Assembly (NCBI GenBank): GCA_963668435.2
Contig: CAXXSC010000001.1
Location: 744,001-808,000 of the forward strand
DNA length: 64,000 bases
Source: G963668435 sp963668435
Lineage (GTDB): Bacteria; Latescibacterota; Latescibacteria; Latescibacterales; Latescibacteraceae
Reading direction: 5' to 3'
A program made the translations under genes and the position numbers. Within the stretch, counting starts at the first letter, position 1, and the number at the start of each line of letters is the position of its first letter. Under the pieces are notes generated by a model. The model was not told the DNA's origin, searched no databases, and worked only from the letters and a program-made list of their open reading frames with translations. Of the stretch, positions 34,191 to 41,953 are shown piece after piece.

Positions 34191-34284
34191 ACTTCCATTG
34201 TTACCAGCGAGCGTATCTTTTAAGCGCCTGACTGTGTTTATAAAATATCGCTTATCATCTAGATAATAGATAACTTCCATTGTT
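34191..34284. repeat. 12-base direct repeats flanking the LysR leader box
   Basis: ACTTCCATTGTT occurs at 34191-34202 and again at 34273-34284, 82 bases apart in the same orientation, each preceded by an ATCTATT- or ATAGATA-like sequence. The second copy abuts the LysR-type box. Both lie in the 180-base space between the lysR start and the fadL-like stop. No other copy was noticed in the window. Confidence 0.55.
34257..34271. promoter_or_regulatory. LysR-type operator box (ATC-N9-GAT) upstream of lysR
   Basis: ATCTAGATAATAGAT has the ATC-N9-GAT and T-N11-A form of LysR-regulator recognition sites. It lies 105 bases upstream of the regulator start, a usual distance for an autoregulatory site. 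Confidence 0.5.
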
Positions 34285-34332
34285 TTATTTCAGGTCGCAT
34301 AAATATATCGCTCATGCCTCAAAAGCGAGTTC

Positions 34333-35886
34333 TTAAAGTTCATAACCGACACTGAAATGCAGGGTGTTCTCGCCAAGTTCGCTTGAGCTGCCGTCGTATT
34401 CGTTGGCAATGATACTGTCTCCGGCATCAAGTGATTTGGATACGACAAACTCATAGGCGGCGTCGATGGAGACCTTTTCGCTGATTCTATATCCCGCGCC
34501 AAGTGTGATGTGGTTTTCCACGACAGCCGGGAATATCGGAATGACAGTCTTCTCTGGAACAGGGTTGTTGCCGAAATTGAATCCTGCACGCAGTGCGAGT
34601 GTGTCGGTTGCCAGATATTCCGCGCCGAGGGCAAAAACAACCTGATCGTCCCATTTCAGCGGCATCGAAATTTCCATGTCACCACCGGGGGTTCCCATCA
34701 TGGCGTTGATATTGGGATTACTGCCGCCCGAAAGTTTCATGACGAATTTATCCATCGAGTCCTTCCAGTTTATCCATCGAACATCCGCGGCAATTGTCAG
34801 CCGGTCGCTTGCCTCATAGGCGGCGCCGAAACCGAATTCCTGCGGCCATGAGAACTCGATATCGACATCGTACATGGCCGCCATGCCTTTCGACATGTCA
34901 ATGCCCATGTTCTGAAGCTGTACGCCGACACCCTGGTGGGCTGCATTCAATTCGGCCTCGGTAGGATTCTGCGGATTGGCTGCTCCCTGCATGAGCGCGC
35001 CCATAACCATTCGGTCATAGGCATCGCCGAACTGGGAACTCATGTCCATCGAGACCTCACCCTCGAAATCGAGCGTGGCCTTATTGGAATAGCTGGCGCC
35101 GATGGTCAGTTTCTCAAGAAGCCTGTACTGCACACCGAGTTTGAAACCGTAGCCTGTGGCGGTGACTGCATCGCCCATATCCGCATAGGCGGTGACTTCA
35201 TCATAGCCTAGTCCGCCCTGGTCCATGGAGGCGCCGAACATCTGGCCATAGGTCATTCCGCCCATTCCGGGGATCTGGCCCTGCATGGCGAGCGCCGGAA
35301 GGCTGTAGGGCATTTTCATTTCCATCATGGCATAACCGATATTCAACGCCGCACCGACTGACAGGTCAGGTGATATCTCGTAGGCGACTGTCGGCGCGAG
35401 TTTCATGTAGGCGATATTGGAGTGATATTCCTGCCCGACATAATCGTTGACCGTCAGAGGAGTCGCGTCATATGCCCGGAACATGGGGTGTTTCATATCT
35501 TTATAGGTTGCGCCCATGCCGCCTTGTGCATACAGGCCGACACCCCAGGCCCAGGGGCTGTCTTCATTGTTAGAGACAAAACCTATCGAAGGCAGTGGGA
35601 ATATTGCCGAATCGGCATCCTTGTCGTTCAGGGAGTTCTTGAAATTCACGGACGGCATCAGAAGTCCGATACCGGCATCGATACGCCGTCCCGTTATAGA
35701 GGTGATCGCCGCCGGATTAGTGTTCATAAGATTGCTGTCGCCCCTCATCCCGAATGAAGCGCCGCCCATTGCCGACATACGTGCGCCGTAGCCGATCATG
35801 TTCATGCCGTTGGTGGCCAATGCCGGAATCGACAAGGCGGTGATAAAAGCCAGTGTCAGCATGGTGAGCAGGAAACGCTTTTTCAT
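34333..35886 (-). CDS. FadL/OmpP1/TodX-family outer-membrane channel
   Basis: A 517-residue outer-membrane beta-barrel for hydrophobic compounds such as fatty acids or aromatics. Signal peptide about 1-25 ends at ALA. The mature N-terminus NGMNMIGYGARMSAMGGA is the FadL hatch signature, followed by NPAAITSITGRRIDAGIGLL. The C-terminus ends in a beta strand FSVGYEL. The internal Met-rich stretch (about residues 180-215) is unusual. ATG 35886 follows AAGGAGAG; an extension to 35937 is not supported. It is separated from lysR by 180 bases and has its own AT-rich upstream region with a LysR-type box. Confidence 0.9.
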   Translation of the reverse strand: MKKRFLLTMLTLAFITALSIPALATNGMNMIGYGARMSAMGGASFGMRGDSNLMNTNPAAITSITGRRIDAGIGLLMPSVNFKNSLNDKDADSAIFPLPSIGFVSNNEDSPWAWGVGLYAQGGMGATYKDMKHPMFRAYDATPLTVNDYVGQEYHSNIAYMKLAPTVAYEISPDLSVGAALNIGYAMMEMKMPYSLPALAMQGQIPGMGGMTYGQMFGASMDQGGLGYDEVTAYADMGDAVTATGYGFKLGVQYRLLEKLTIGASYSNKATLDFEGEVSMDMSSQFGDAYDRMVMGALMQGAANPQNPTEAELNAAHQGVGVQLQNMGIDMSKGMAAMYDVDIEFSWPQEFGFGAAYEASDRLTIAADVRWINWKDSMDKFVMKLSGGSNPNINAMMGTPGGDMEISMPLKWDDQVVFALGAEYLATDTLALRAGFNFGNNPVPEKTVIPIFPAVVENHITLGAGYRISEKVSIDAAYEFVVSKSLDAGDSIIANEYDGSSSELGENTLHFSVGYEL

Positions 35887-36037
35887 GATGCTCTCCTTGG
35901 GTAAGGTGTTGGGTGACCGTCCGCTTTGTGCTGTCATTAAACTGATAATAGTCTGTGGTTGACGGTCAATAACAACTATAGAATAGATTGTGACTGATCA
36001 TAATATATAAATAATGGATAATTAAGTCAACATAAAA

Positions 36038-36075
36038 TTAGATAATAATTAGATGTGATAATCTAAAAATTAGAT
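36038..36075. promoter_or_regulatory. TTAGAT array with LysR-type box upstream of the fadL-like gene
   Basis: TTAGAT starts at 36038, 36049 and 36070, with inverted ATCTAA at 36061. The direct copies are spaced 11 and 21 bases, that is on one face of the helix. The last pair forms ATCTAAAAATTAGAT at 36061-36075, an exact palindromic ATC-N9-GAT LysR-regulator site. It lies 175 bases before the fadL-like start in an otherwise gene-free, AT-rich 328-base divergent spacer (35887-36214). Confidence 0.5.
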
Positions 36076-36214
36076 ACAATGCGAAAAAAGTCAGTGTTTT
36101 CGGGCGTTTGCCCTGCCGCTTTCTGTGAAAAATAATTGATGTGTTCTGTACGTTGTGTATATTGCTGTTGGTATTTGTGAGATAGATAGTTCATCAGAAA
36201 ACGTGAGGAGCATC

Positions 36215-36754
36215 ATGAAATACACGATTATCCCTGAGAAAGACATAAGCCCTGAAATGGATGCGGCTGTCCGTGAAGTTCTCGTACAATGTTTTCCCCA
36301 CAACGCCGAGCATTTTTCACGGCAGCGGCGATGGCGCTCGCCAATTGAATGGTCGGTGGTCGCTCTTGATGAGACGAGCGGCGCTGTATGCGGTGGGATT
36401 GCCGCGATCGAGCGTGTCATGAGTATTGCTGGTGAAAAACTGAAAGTCGCTGGTGTCGGCAATGTCTGTATGCTGCCGGAATACCGCGGAACAGGTGCGA
36501 TCGATTCCGCGATGGAGTGTTTTATCGATGAGGCAAAAGCGCACGGCTGTGATGTCGGCCTGCTTTTCTGTAAACAGGCACTCGAAAAGGTCTACGCGAG
36601 AATGGGCTGGCGGAGACTATCGTGTTCCGTCGCCGTACAGGATGAGAACGGCCGAAACGTAGAGATGCCCGAAGATGATTTGATCATGGGCATGACTTTC
36701 AATGGCGGCGAATTCCCGTCGGGAGATATCGATCTCATGGGAGGCACATGGTGA
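36215..36754 (+). CDS. GNAT-family acetyltransferase
   Basis: A 179-residue cytoplasmic protein with the GNAT fold. GVGNVCMLPEYRGTGAIDSAMECFI is the beta4/acetyl-CoA loop, with RGTGA in place of the more usual RGxGxG, followed by VGLLFCKQALEKVYARMGW as motif B. The ATG at 36215 has GAGGAG in front; an in-frame start 60 bases upstream does not. It is convergent with the outer-membrane barrel gene and has no operon partner. The substrate is unknown. Confidence 0.8.
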   Translation: MKYTIIPEKDISPEMDAAVREVLVQCFPHNAEHFSRQRRWRSPIEWSVVALDETSGAVCGGIAAIERVMSIAGEKLKVAGVGNVCMLPEYRGTGAIDSAMECFIDEAKAHGCDVGLLFCKQALEKVYARMGWRRLSCSVAVQDENGRNVEMPEDDLIMGMTFNGGEFPSGDIDLMGGTW

Positions 36755-36795
36755 CAGCGCTCTCGATGAACCTGTTTCCTTAACGGCATCCGCTG

Positions 36796-38007
36796 TCAGT
36801 AGAGTTTCGCAAAACCCCAGTTGAAGAAATAGTCGCTGCTGTCCAGATGCTTGGAAAGATGGAGCCTGAAATATCTGAATACGTTTTGGAACGAAATACC
36901 GATTTCCCCATGTCCGCTATTGATTCTACCAGTATAGTAGTTCGCACACCTGATCGGGCTTGTGCTGGGTGCCCACGTTTTTCCATAAGCGCCATTCACG
37001 GAAAACTCCATACTGCCGGTCAGTTTTTTCAGCCGGAGAATATCAAAAGGTACTGATCTGAATGTATGCTCCGCGAACAGTGCGATGTGGCTGTTTCCGC
37101 CGACTTGTCCTTTGTCGAGTGTCTTCACTGCTCCGAACGGGCTCAATCCGCTGAAACGGCCGTCGATGGCGCTGTAATATTGTATCGGCAGATCCTCGGT
37201 TCCCCAGCTTGTATCGATACGGTATTTCAGCCTGTTCGGTATGGTGGCGTTCCTGAAAAACGTATCAATGTCGCCATCGAGGATGAATACCGCCCGCTTG
37301 AATGAGTGATCCGAGGAGAATAATGACGGTTCAGCCTGTTCAAACGTAAATTCGGCATTTCTGACCAGCTGCGATTGTGTCGGACTGCTTATGTCATTCC
37401 AGAGAATGCTGAACGACATGGAGCCATAATGTCCATTGTATGCAGACCGGTTTATCGGCTGGATGTGGTTTTTGTTGAAGAACTCATTGTCGATGAGTTT
37501 TGGAAGGCTCTCATGTTTTTCATAGTGGACTGCGACAGAAATCGAGGCCTTGTTCGAAAATAGATATCTACCGATCTCACCTTTGTAACGTCTGTTCCTG
37601 AAATAGTCGAAATACTCGTCTCGGCCGAAAAAATACATGATGCTGTTTATTGTCTCGGAAAATACTTTCGACTTGATTCTCGGTACCGTACCGTCATTGT
37701 AAGAAACGGTGGAAAACCATTTTTTCGAGGCACCCCATTTCTGACCCAATTCAATTCCATAGAGATATCGTTTCGATTCAAACGTTTTTCCCACTGTCAG
37801 CGAACCTGAAAAACCATTGTCATGGAAAAGTTTTCCCGTCATTTTTGGATATATGCCGTCAACCCGGTTGATTCCGACATAGGGTTCCAATTCTGTTTTG
37901 TACGGTTTTTCGTTCGTTTTTTCGTTGGTGGTTTGCGGTTGTTCTCCGAAAGCGGAGGGTATGGAAAGAAGGGAAATACAAAGCGCATAAAATAATAAGT
38001 AGTTCAT
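36796..38007 (-). CDS. Outer-membrane beta-barrel protein of unknown function
   Basis: A 403-residue exported protein. Signal peptide about 1-22 (MNYLLFYALCISLLSIPSAFG). The mature part is rich in alternating aromatic/polar strands typical of barrels, for example GFSGSLTVGKTF, YGIELGQKW, SISVAVHYEKH, GHYGSMSFSILWNDI and a terminal SSDYFFNWGFAKLY. I cannot name the family; it resembles surface barrels of the DUF5686 or capsule-assembly kind only in general character. Three near-tandem ATG codons precede the chosen one, which has GAGG six bases before it; a start at 38022 would add five residues. Confidence 0.65.
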   Translation of the reverse strand: MNYLLFYALCISLLSIPSAFGEQPQTTNEKTNEKPYKTELEPYVGINRVDGIYPKMTGKLFHDNGFSGSLTVGKTFESKRYLYGIELGQKWGASKKWFSTVSYNDGTVPRIKSKVFSETINSIMYFFGRDEYFDYFRNRRYKGEIGRYLFSNKASISVAVHYEKHESLPKLIDNEFFNKNHIQPINRSAYNGHYGSMSFSILWNDISSPTQSQLVRNAEFTFEQAEPSLFSSDHSFKRAVFILDGDIDTFFRNATIPNRLKYRIDTSWGTEDLPIQYYSAIDGRFSGLSPFGAVKTLDKGQVGGNSHIALFAEHTFRSVPFDILRLKKLTGSMEFSVNGAYGKTWAPSTSPIRCANYYTGRINSGHGEIGISFQNVFRYFRLHLSKHLDSSDYFFNWGFAKLY

Positions 38008-38183
38008 CCTCATCCTCATCACATTTTGCTGTTTACACGTTTACAATATATTTCATACCTGAGCGGGTATACGATTTGTTATAGGGTCTAATTTAAGATT
38101 ACTAAGGTTATATTGCCATAGTCTGAATAGTTTTTGTCTGAAATATGCAGTATTTCCATATAAAAATCTCCAGTCTGAACACG

Positions 38184-39260
38184 TTATTTCCGAAACACCA
38201 CATCCCTGACCTTTATCCGTTTCGCCTCACCATCGGGACCTTTGACAGTCAGGACAACCGTGAACTCGCCGGGTTTCGAGAACGTATGGACCGGATTCTG
38301 TTCGTCAGAGGTGGCGCCGTCATCGAAATCCCAGTGCCACGAACTGATCTCGCCCTTGGAGCGGTCGCTGAACGCCACGAGACGTTTCTCCCGGTCGAGA
38401 ACGGTGAAATCCCACTGAGCGGCAATGGGTTTCGTGTACTCAGGCTCCAGCGGCATCAGGCGGAAAGCACAGAGCGCCGAGGCGTCAGAGGCCATCATGA
38501 ATGTGTGCGAGAGGTTCCAGAATCCCTCGAGTACCGGCGGATCGCCATCATAATCGAGGATTGCCCAGGAAAGCCCGATAATGCTGTCTTCGACAAGCTG
38601 CGACACAACAGCGCGCTCAGGCCCCTCATAGGGAGCGTAGTCGAACGCCGTGATCCAGAACTCGAGCGTGAGATCACCGCTTTCGCCTTCCCTGAATTTG
38701 TAATCATAGGCATGGTTCGCCCAGGGAAACTCCCGTATCCACGGATTGCATCCGGGAATCAGCGCCCAGTCGCGACCCTCGCCCGCCGGAGTGAAAATGT
38801 GGTAATTCTGTGCGTGTACTCCCTTGAAATCAAAATACATGCGCTCCTTGTCCAGTTGTGGATTCGGGATGTATGATCCGCCCGAGAGATCGGCATCGAC
38901 CACCGGCTCGAAAATATCGCCACGTTTATAGAACATATTCCAGTAATCATCGTGTGCCTCGTAGAGGAAATATAGGCGTGAAAGCCCCTTGACCCAGCCG
39001 ACAGTCACCTTGACATCGAGGTCGGCGGGATCGGCCTTATCCTTCAATTCGCCATCCGTCTTGTTGTCGGTGAGCTGTTCCGTGCCGACCGTGAAGCTGT
39101 CCGGCACCATGTCCCAGTCTGAGCTGTCGCCATCGATGCGCGGCATTTTGTCGTGCGGAAACTGAAAAATTCGGAATTCAGTATCAGGCCGTTCCAACGC
39201 CACGGCAACTACAGAATAAGAAAGGAATAGGGAGAATAATAAAAACATTCGGGTTTTCAT
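38184..39260 (-). CDS. Secreted protein with CBM9-like domain and C-terminal PKD domain
   Basis: A 358-residue exported protein (signal peptide about 1-22). The N-terminal two thirds look like a DOMON/CBM9-type sugar-binding domain: PRIDGDSSDWDMVPDSF, VTVGWVKGLSRLYFLYEAHDDYW and later LEFWITAFDYAPYEGP. The last 85 residues are a PKD domain with FSDRSKGEISSWHWDFDDGATSDEQNPVHTFSKPGEFTVVLTV. It has no catalytic domain, so it is probably a glycan-binding or substrate-capture protein. The ATG at 39260 has GAGG upstream. It is divergent from the glycan operon that starts at 39425. Confidence 0.78.
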   Translation of the reverse strand: MKTRMFLLFSLFLSYSVVAVALERPDTEFRIFQFPHDKMPRIDGDSSDWDMVPDSFTVGTEQLTDNKTDGELKDKADPADLDVKVTVGWVKGLSRLYFLYEAHDDYWNMFYKRGDIFEPVVDADLSGGSYIPNPQLDKERMYFDFKGVHAQNYHIFTPAGEGRDWALIPGCNPWIREFPWANHAYDYKFREGESGDLTLEFWITAFDYAPYEGPERAVVSQLVEDSIIGLSWAILDYDGDPPVLEGFWNLSHTFMMASDASALCAFRLMPLEPEYTKPIAAQWDFTVLDREKRLVAFSDRSKGEISSWHWDFDDGATSDEQNPVHTFSKPGEFTVVLTVKGPDGEAKRIKVRDVVFRK

Positions 39261-39424
39261 TATCGGCAGCCTCTTGAAATAGTTATTATTGTCTGGTTCA
39301 TATGTCTTGATGCCTTGCATTTTGGGCTTTAACGGGCCAATGAGTTATTGCTTTACCCTGTGTCATGTGTTTTATTCAAATCATGCCCATAACTGTAATC
39401 AATGAGCTTTGAAAGGAGTATGCA

Positions 39425-40354
39425 ATGGAAAAATTGTTCATGTTGTCGTTACTGTTCTCGATGATGCTTTTCGGCATGGTCAACGCCGGTGCCGAGGAGC
39501 AGAAAACATTCCCCCAGAATAAGGATATTCCGGAAATAGGACACACCGATCCCGCTAAGTTCAAGGATGCGCCGAAATGCCATGACGGCGCCGGAACTGT
39601 CAGTTATATGTCACTTCAGGAGGGTGCCGATTTTGGTACCAATATGCTTTTCGTGCATCGCGGCGTTTTTCCGCCGAAAAGCGGTATCGGTGAGCACATT
39701 CACCGCAAGATGGAAGAGATGTACATCGTGTTCGACGGTCCCGCGCAGTTCACGGTCAACGGCCGTACCGCGGAACTTCCCGCCGGTTCGATGGCGCTTT
39801 GTACAGCCGGTTCCTCTCACGGCATCTATAACGCCAGCGACAAGCCGGTACAGTTCATGAACCTCGGTGTCGCGATGGAAAAAGGTAAATACGACAGCAT
39901 CGAATACGGTGAAAGTCTCGAAAATGCCAAGGTCGAATCACCCGCGCCATTCAAGTGGGCCTCGTTCGACCGTTCTTTGCTCCATCCCGCGAAAAACGCG
40001 CACAGGGGCAAAGGTGCGATCATGTTCCGTCGTGTCTGGGCCAACGACAGCTTCAAGACCAACTGGTTCTTCATCGATCACTGTCTTCTGCCGCCCGATA
40101 CCTCGATCGGCTACCATCAGCACAACACTATCGAGGAAATCTATTACGTGATGGAGGGCACCGGGCGTTTCACGGTCAACGACAAAACATCTGATGTCAA
40201 GGCCGGTGACGCGCTTCCCTGCCGACTGCACGATTCCCACGGGCTTTACAACAACAGTGACAAGCCGCTCGAAATCCTTGTGTTTTCTGTCGCCGATGGC
40301 AAGGGAAATGACAAGTACACGATGAACTGGGGCGATGACCTCTCGAACCGCTGA
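39425..40354 (+). CDS. Secreted bicupin, first gene of the pectin/glycan operon
   Basis: A 309-residue exported protein (signal peptide about 1-23). Both cupin domains keep a full metal site: GEHIHRKMEEMY...SSHGIYN in the first and GYHQHNTIEEIYYV...DSHGLYN in the second, each giving His, His, Glu, His. GAAAGGAG precedes the ATG. The next gene begins 25 bases after its stop. Single-domain KdgF cupins linearise unsaturated uronates from pectin and alginate, so an extracytoplasmic version fits a pectate-lyase operon; this assignment is inference from context, not from a catalytic signature. Confidence 0.75.
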   Translation: MEKLFMLSLLFSMMLFGMVNAGAEEQKTFPQNKDIPEIGHTDPAKFKDAPKCHDGAGTVSYMSLQEGADFGTNMLFVHRGVFPPKSGIGEHIHRKMEEMYIVFDGPAQFTVNGRTAELPAGSMALCTAGSSHGIYNASDKPVQFMNLGVAMEKGKYDSIEYGESLENAKVESPAPFKWASFDRSLLHPAKNAHRGKGAIMFRRVWANDSFKTNWFFIDHCLLPPDTSIGYHQHNTIEEIYYVMEGTGRFTVNDKTSDVKAGDALPCRLHDSHGLYNNSDKPLEILVFSVADGKGNDKYTMNWGDDLSNR

Positions 40355-40379
40355 TCCCAAGCACAGGAATCTCAGGGCT

Positions 40380-41924
40380 ATGAAAAAAACGGAAAAACTG
40401 GCAATACAAACTGCCGCATGTCTTTTCCTGTCCATTCTCTTTTGCTGCTGCGGAATGGCGTGGGCGGAATTAACTCTTCCCGATGTATTCAATGACGGCA
40501 TGGTTTTACAGCGAGGAATGGCTGTTCCTGTATGGGGTACTGCGGATTCCGGCGAGACTGTGACAGTCAGCTTTGCCGGTCAGACAAAACAGGCGAAAGC
40601 GGGGCATGATGGTCGCTGGTCGGTCAAACTCGACAGAATGAAAGCGGGCGGGCCGTTCGAAATGCTTGTTAAGGCACGGGAGAGTGTCCGTCTTACCGAT
40701 GTTATGGTCGGCGATGTCTGGCTCTGCTCCGGGCAGTCGAACATGTGGTGGCCGATGAAATTTGTGAAGGATATTCCAGCGGAGTATAAGCCGGAGGCAA
40801 ATGACGCTATCAGGCTCTTTTCGGTCTGGTCACCAGAGCATGATAATTATGGCAGGAAACCGATATGGAGCCATTGTTCGCCGGAGGTACTGGGTGAGTT
40901 TTCCGCTGTCGCGTATTTTTTCGGACGGGAAATCCAGCGTGAGACCGGTGTGACAGTTGGGCTCGTTCACAGCTCCATGGGCGGTTCCGTTCCCGAGACA
41001 TGGATGCGCCGTGAAACACTTCTTTCCGATCCGGATTTCGCGCCGATCGTGGCGTACTGGGATTCCATTACCACGGCCTACCCGACAGTTAAGAGAGATT
41101 TTGCTGCCTATCTCGAGGGCTTGAAACAGTTCAAGGCAGGGAAGGCCGCTGAGCCGGAAAAACCCGATATGCCGTTTATCCCCAAGCCGCTTCGCTACTA
41201 CATGCGCTATCCGCAGGGGATTTATGATGCCCAGCTGTCGCCGCTTATCCCCTTTGCGATCAAGGGTGTGATCTGGTACCAGGGCGAAAGCAGCACCGAA
41301 CGTGCATGGCAGTACCGCCGTCTTTTCCCCGCCATGATCGGGGAGTGGCGTCACTTGTGGGGACAGGGGGATTTCCCCTTTATTTTCACACAGCTTGCCA
41401 ATTACAACAGTACGACCGCTGTTCCGGAAATCCGCGAGGCACAGCTCATGACGCTTTCTCTGCCATCGACAGCTATGGCTGTTGTTGTCGATATCGGCGA
41501 TTCGACCAATGTTCACGCCAACAACAAGTGGGAGGTCGGAAGACGTCTTTCACTCGCGGCGCTTCACGAAGCATATGGCCGGGACATTGAATACTCGGGC
41601 CCGATTTTCGATTCGATGAAGATACGGGGCGGTTCGATCAGTTTATCATTCAAGCACTGTGCCGATGACCTTGTAGCAGGTAAAGGAGGCGAACTTCACG
41701 GATTCGAGATCGCGGGACAGGACAGGGCATTCCATCCGGCGAAAGCCCGTATCGACGGCAGTCAGGTGATTGTATCGAGTGATGCTGTCGAAAAACCCGC
41801 TGCTGTGCGTTACGGCTGGCGGGCGAATCCGTATTGCAATCTGTATAACAGCGTTGGGCTGCCTGCCTCGCCGTTCCGAAGTGACAACTGGGACACGGCG
41901 ACATACGGCAGGTTGTCCCCATAA
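40380..41924 (+). CDS. Secreted SASA-family carbohydrate O-acetylesterase, copy 1
   Basis: A 514-residue exported SGNH-fold esterase of the sialate O-acetylesterase (SASA) family. Signal peptide about 1-29. It opens with the family N-terminal beta domain (MVLQRGMAVPVWGTADSGETVTV) and has the nucleophile Ser120 in WLCSGQSNMWW. A later GVIWYQGESS block contributes the oxyanion site. It removes acetyl groups from polysaccharides such as pectin side chains or glycans. The start at 40380 is preferred to one at 40335 that overlaps the bicupin gene. Copy 2 follows after 29 bases and is clearly homologous along its whole length. Confidence 0.88.
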   Translation: MKKTEKLAIQTAACLFLSILFCCCGMAWAELTLPDVFNDGMVLQRGMAVPVWGTADSGETVTVSFAGQTKQAKAGHDGRWSVKLDRMKAGGPFEMLVKARESVRLTDVMVGDVWLCSGQSNMWWPMKFVKDIPAEYKPEANDAIRLFSVWSPEHDNYGRKPIWSHCSPEVLGEFSAVAYFFGREIQRETGVTVGLVHSSMGGSVPETWMRRETLLSDPDFAPIVAYWDSITTAYPTVKRDFAAYLEGLKQFKAGKAAEPEKPDMPFIPKPLRYYMRYPQGIYDAQLSPLIPFAIKGVIWYQGESSTERAWQYRRLFPAMIGEWRHLWGQGDFPFIFTQLANYNSTTAVPEIREAQLMTLSLPSTAMAVVVDIGDSTNVHANNKWEVGRRLSLAALHEAYGRDIEYSGPIFDSMKIRGGSISLSFKHCADDLVAGKGGELHGFEIAGQDRAFHPAKARIDGSQVIVSSDAVEKPAAVRYGWRANPYCNLYNSVGLPASPFRSDNWDTATYGRLSP

Positions 41925-41953
41925 GATAGAATTTATTCCGTCCGGAGGAGCTG

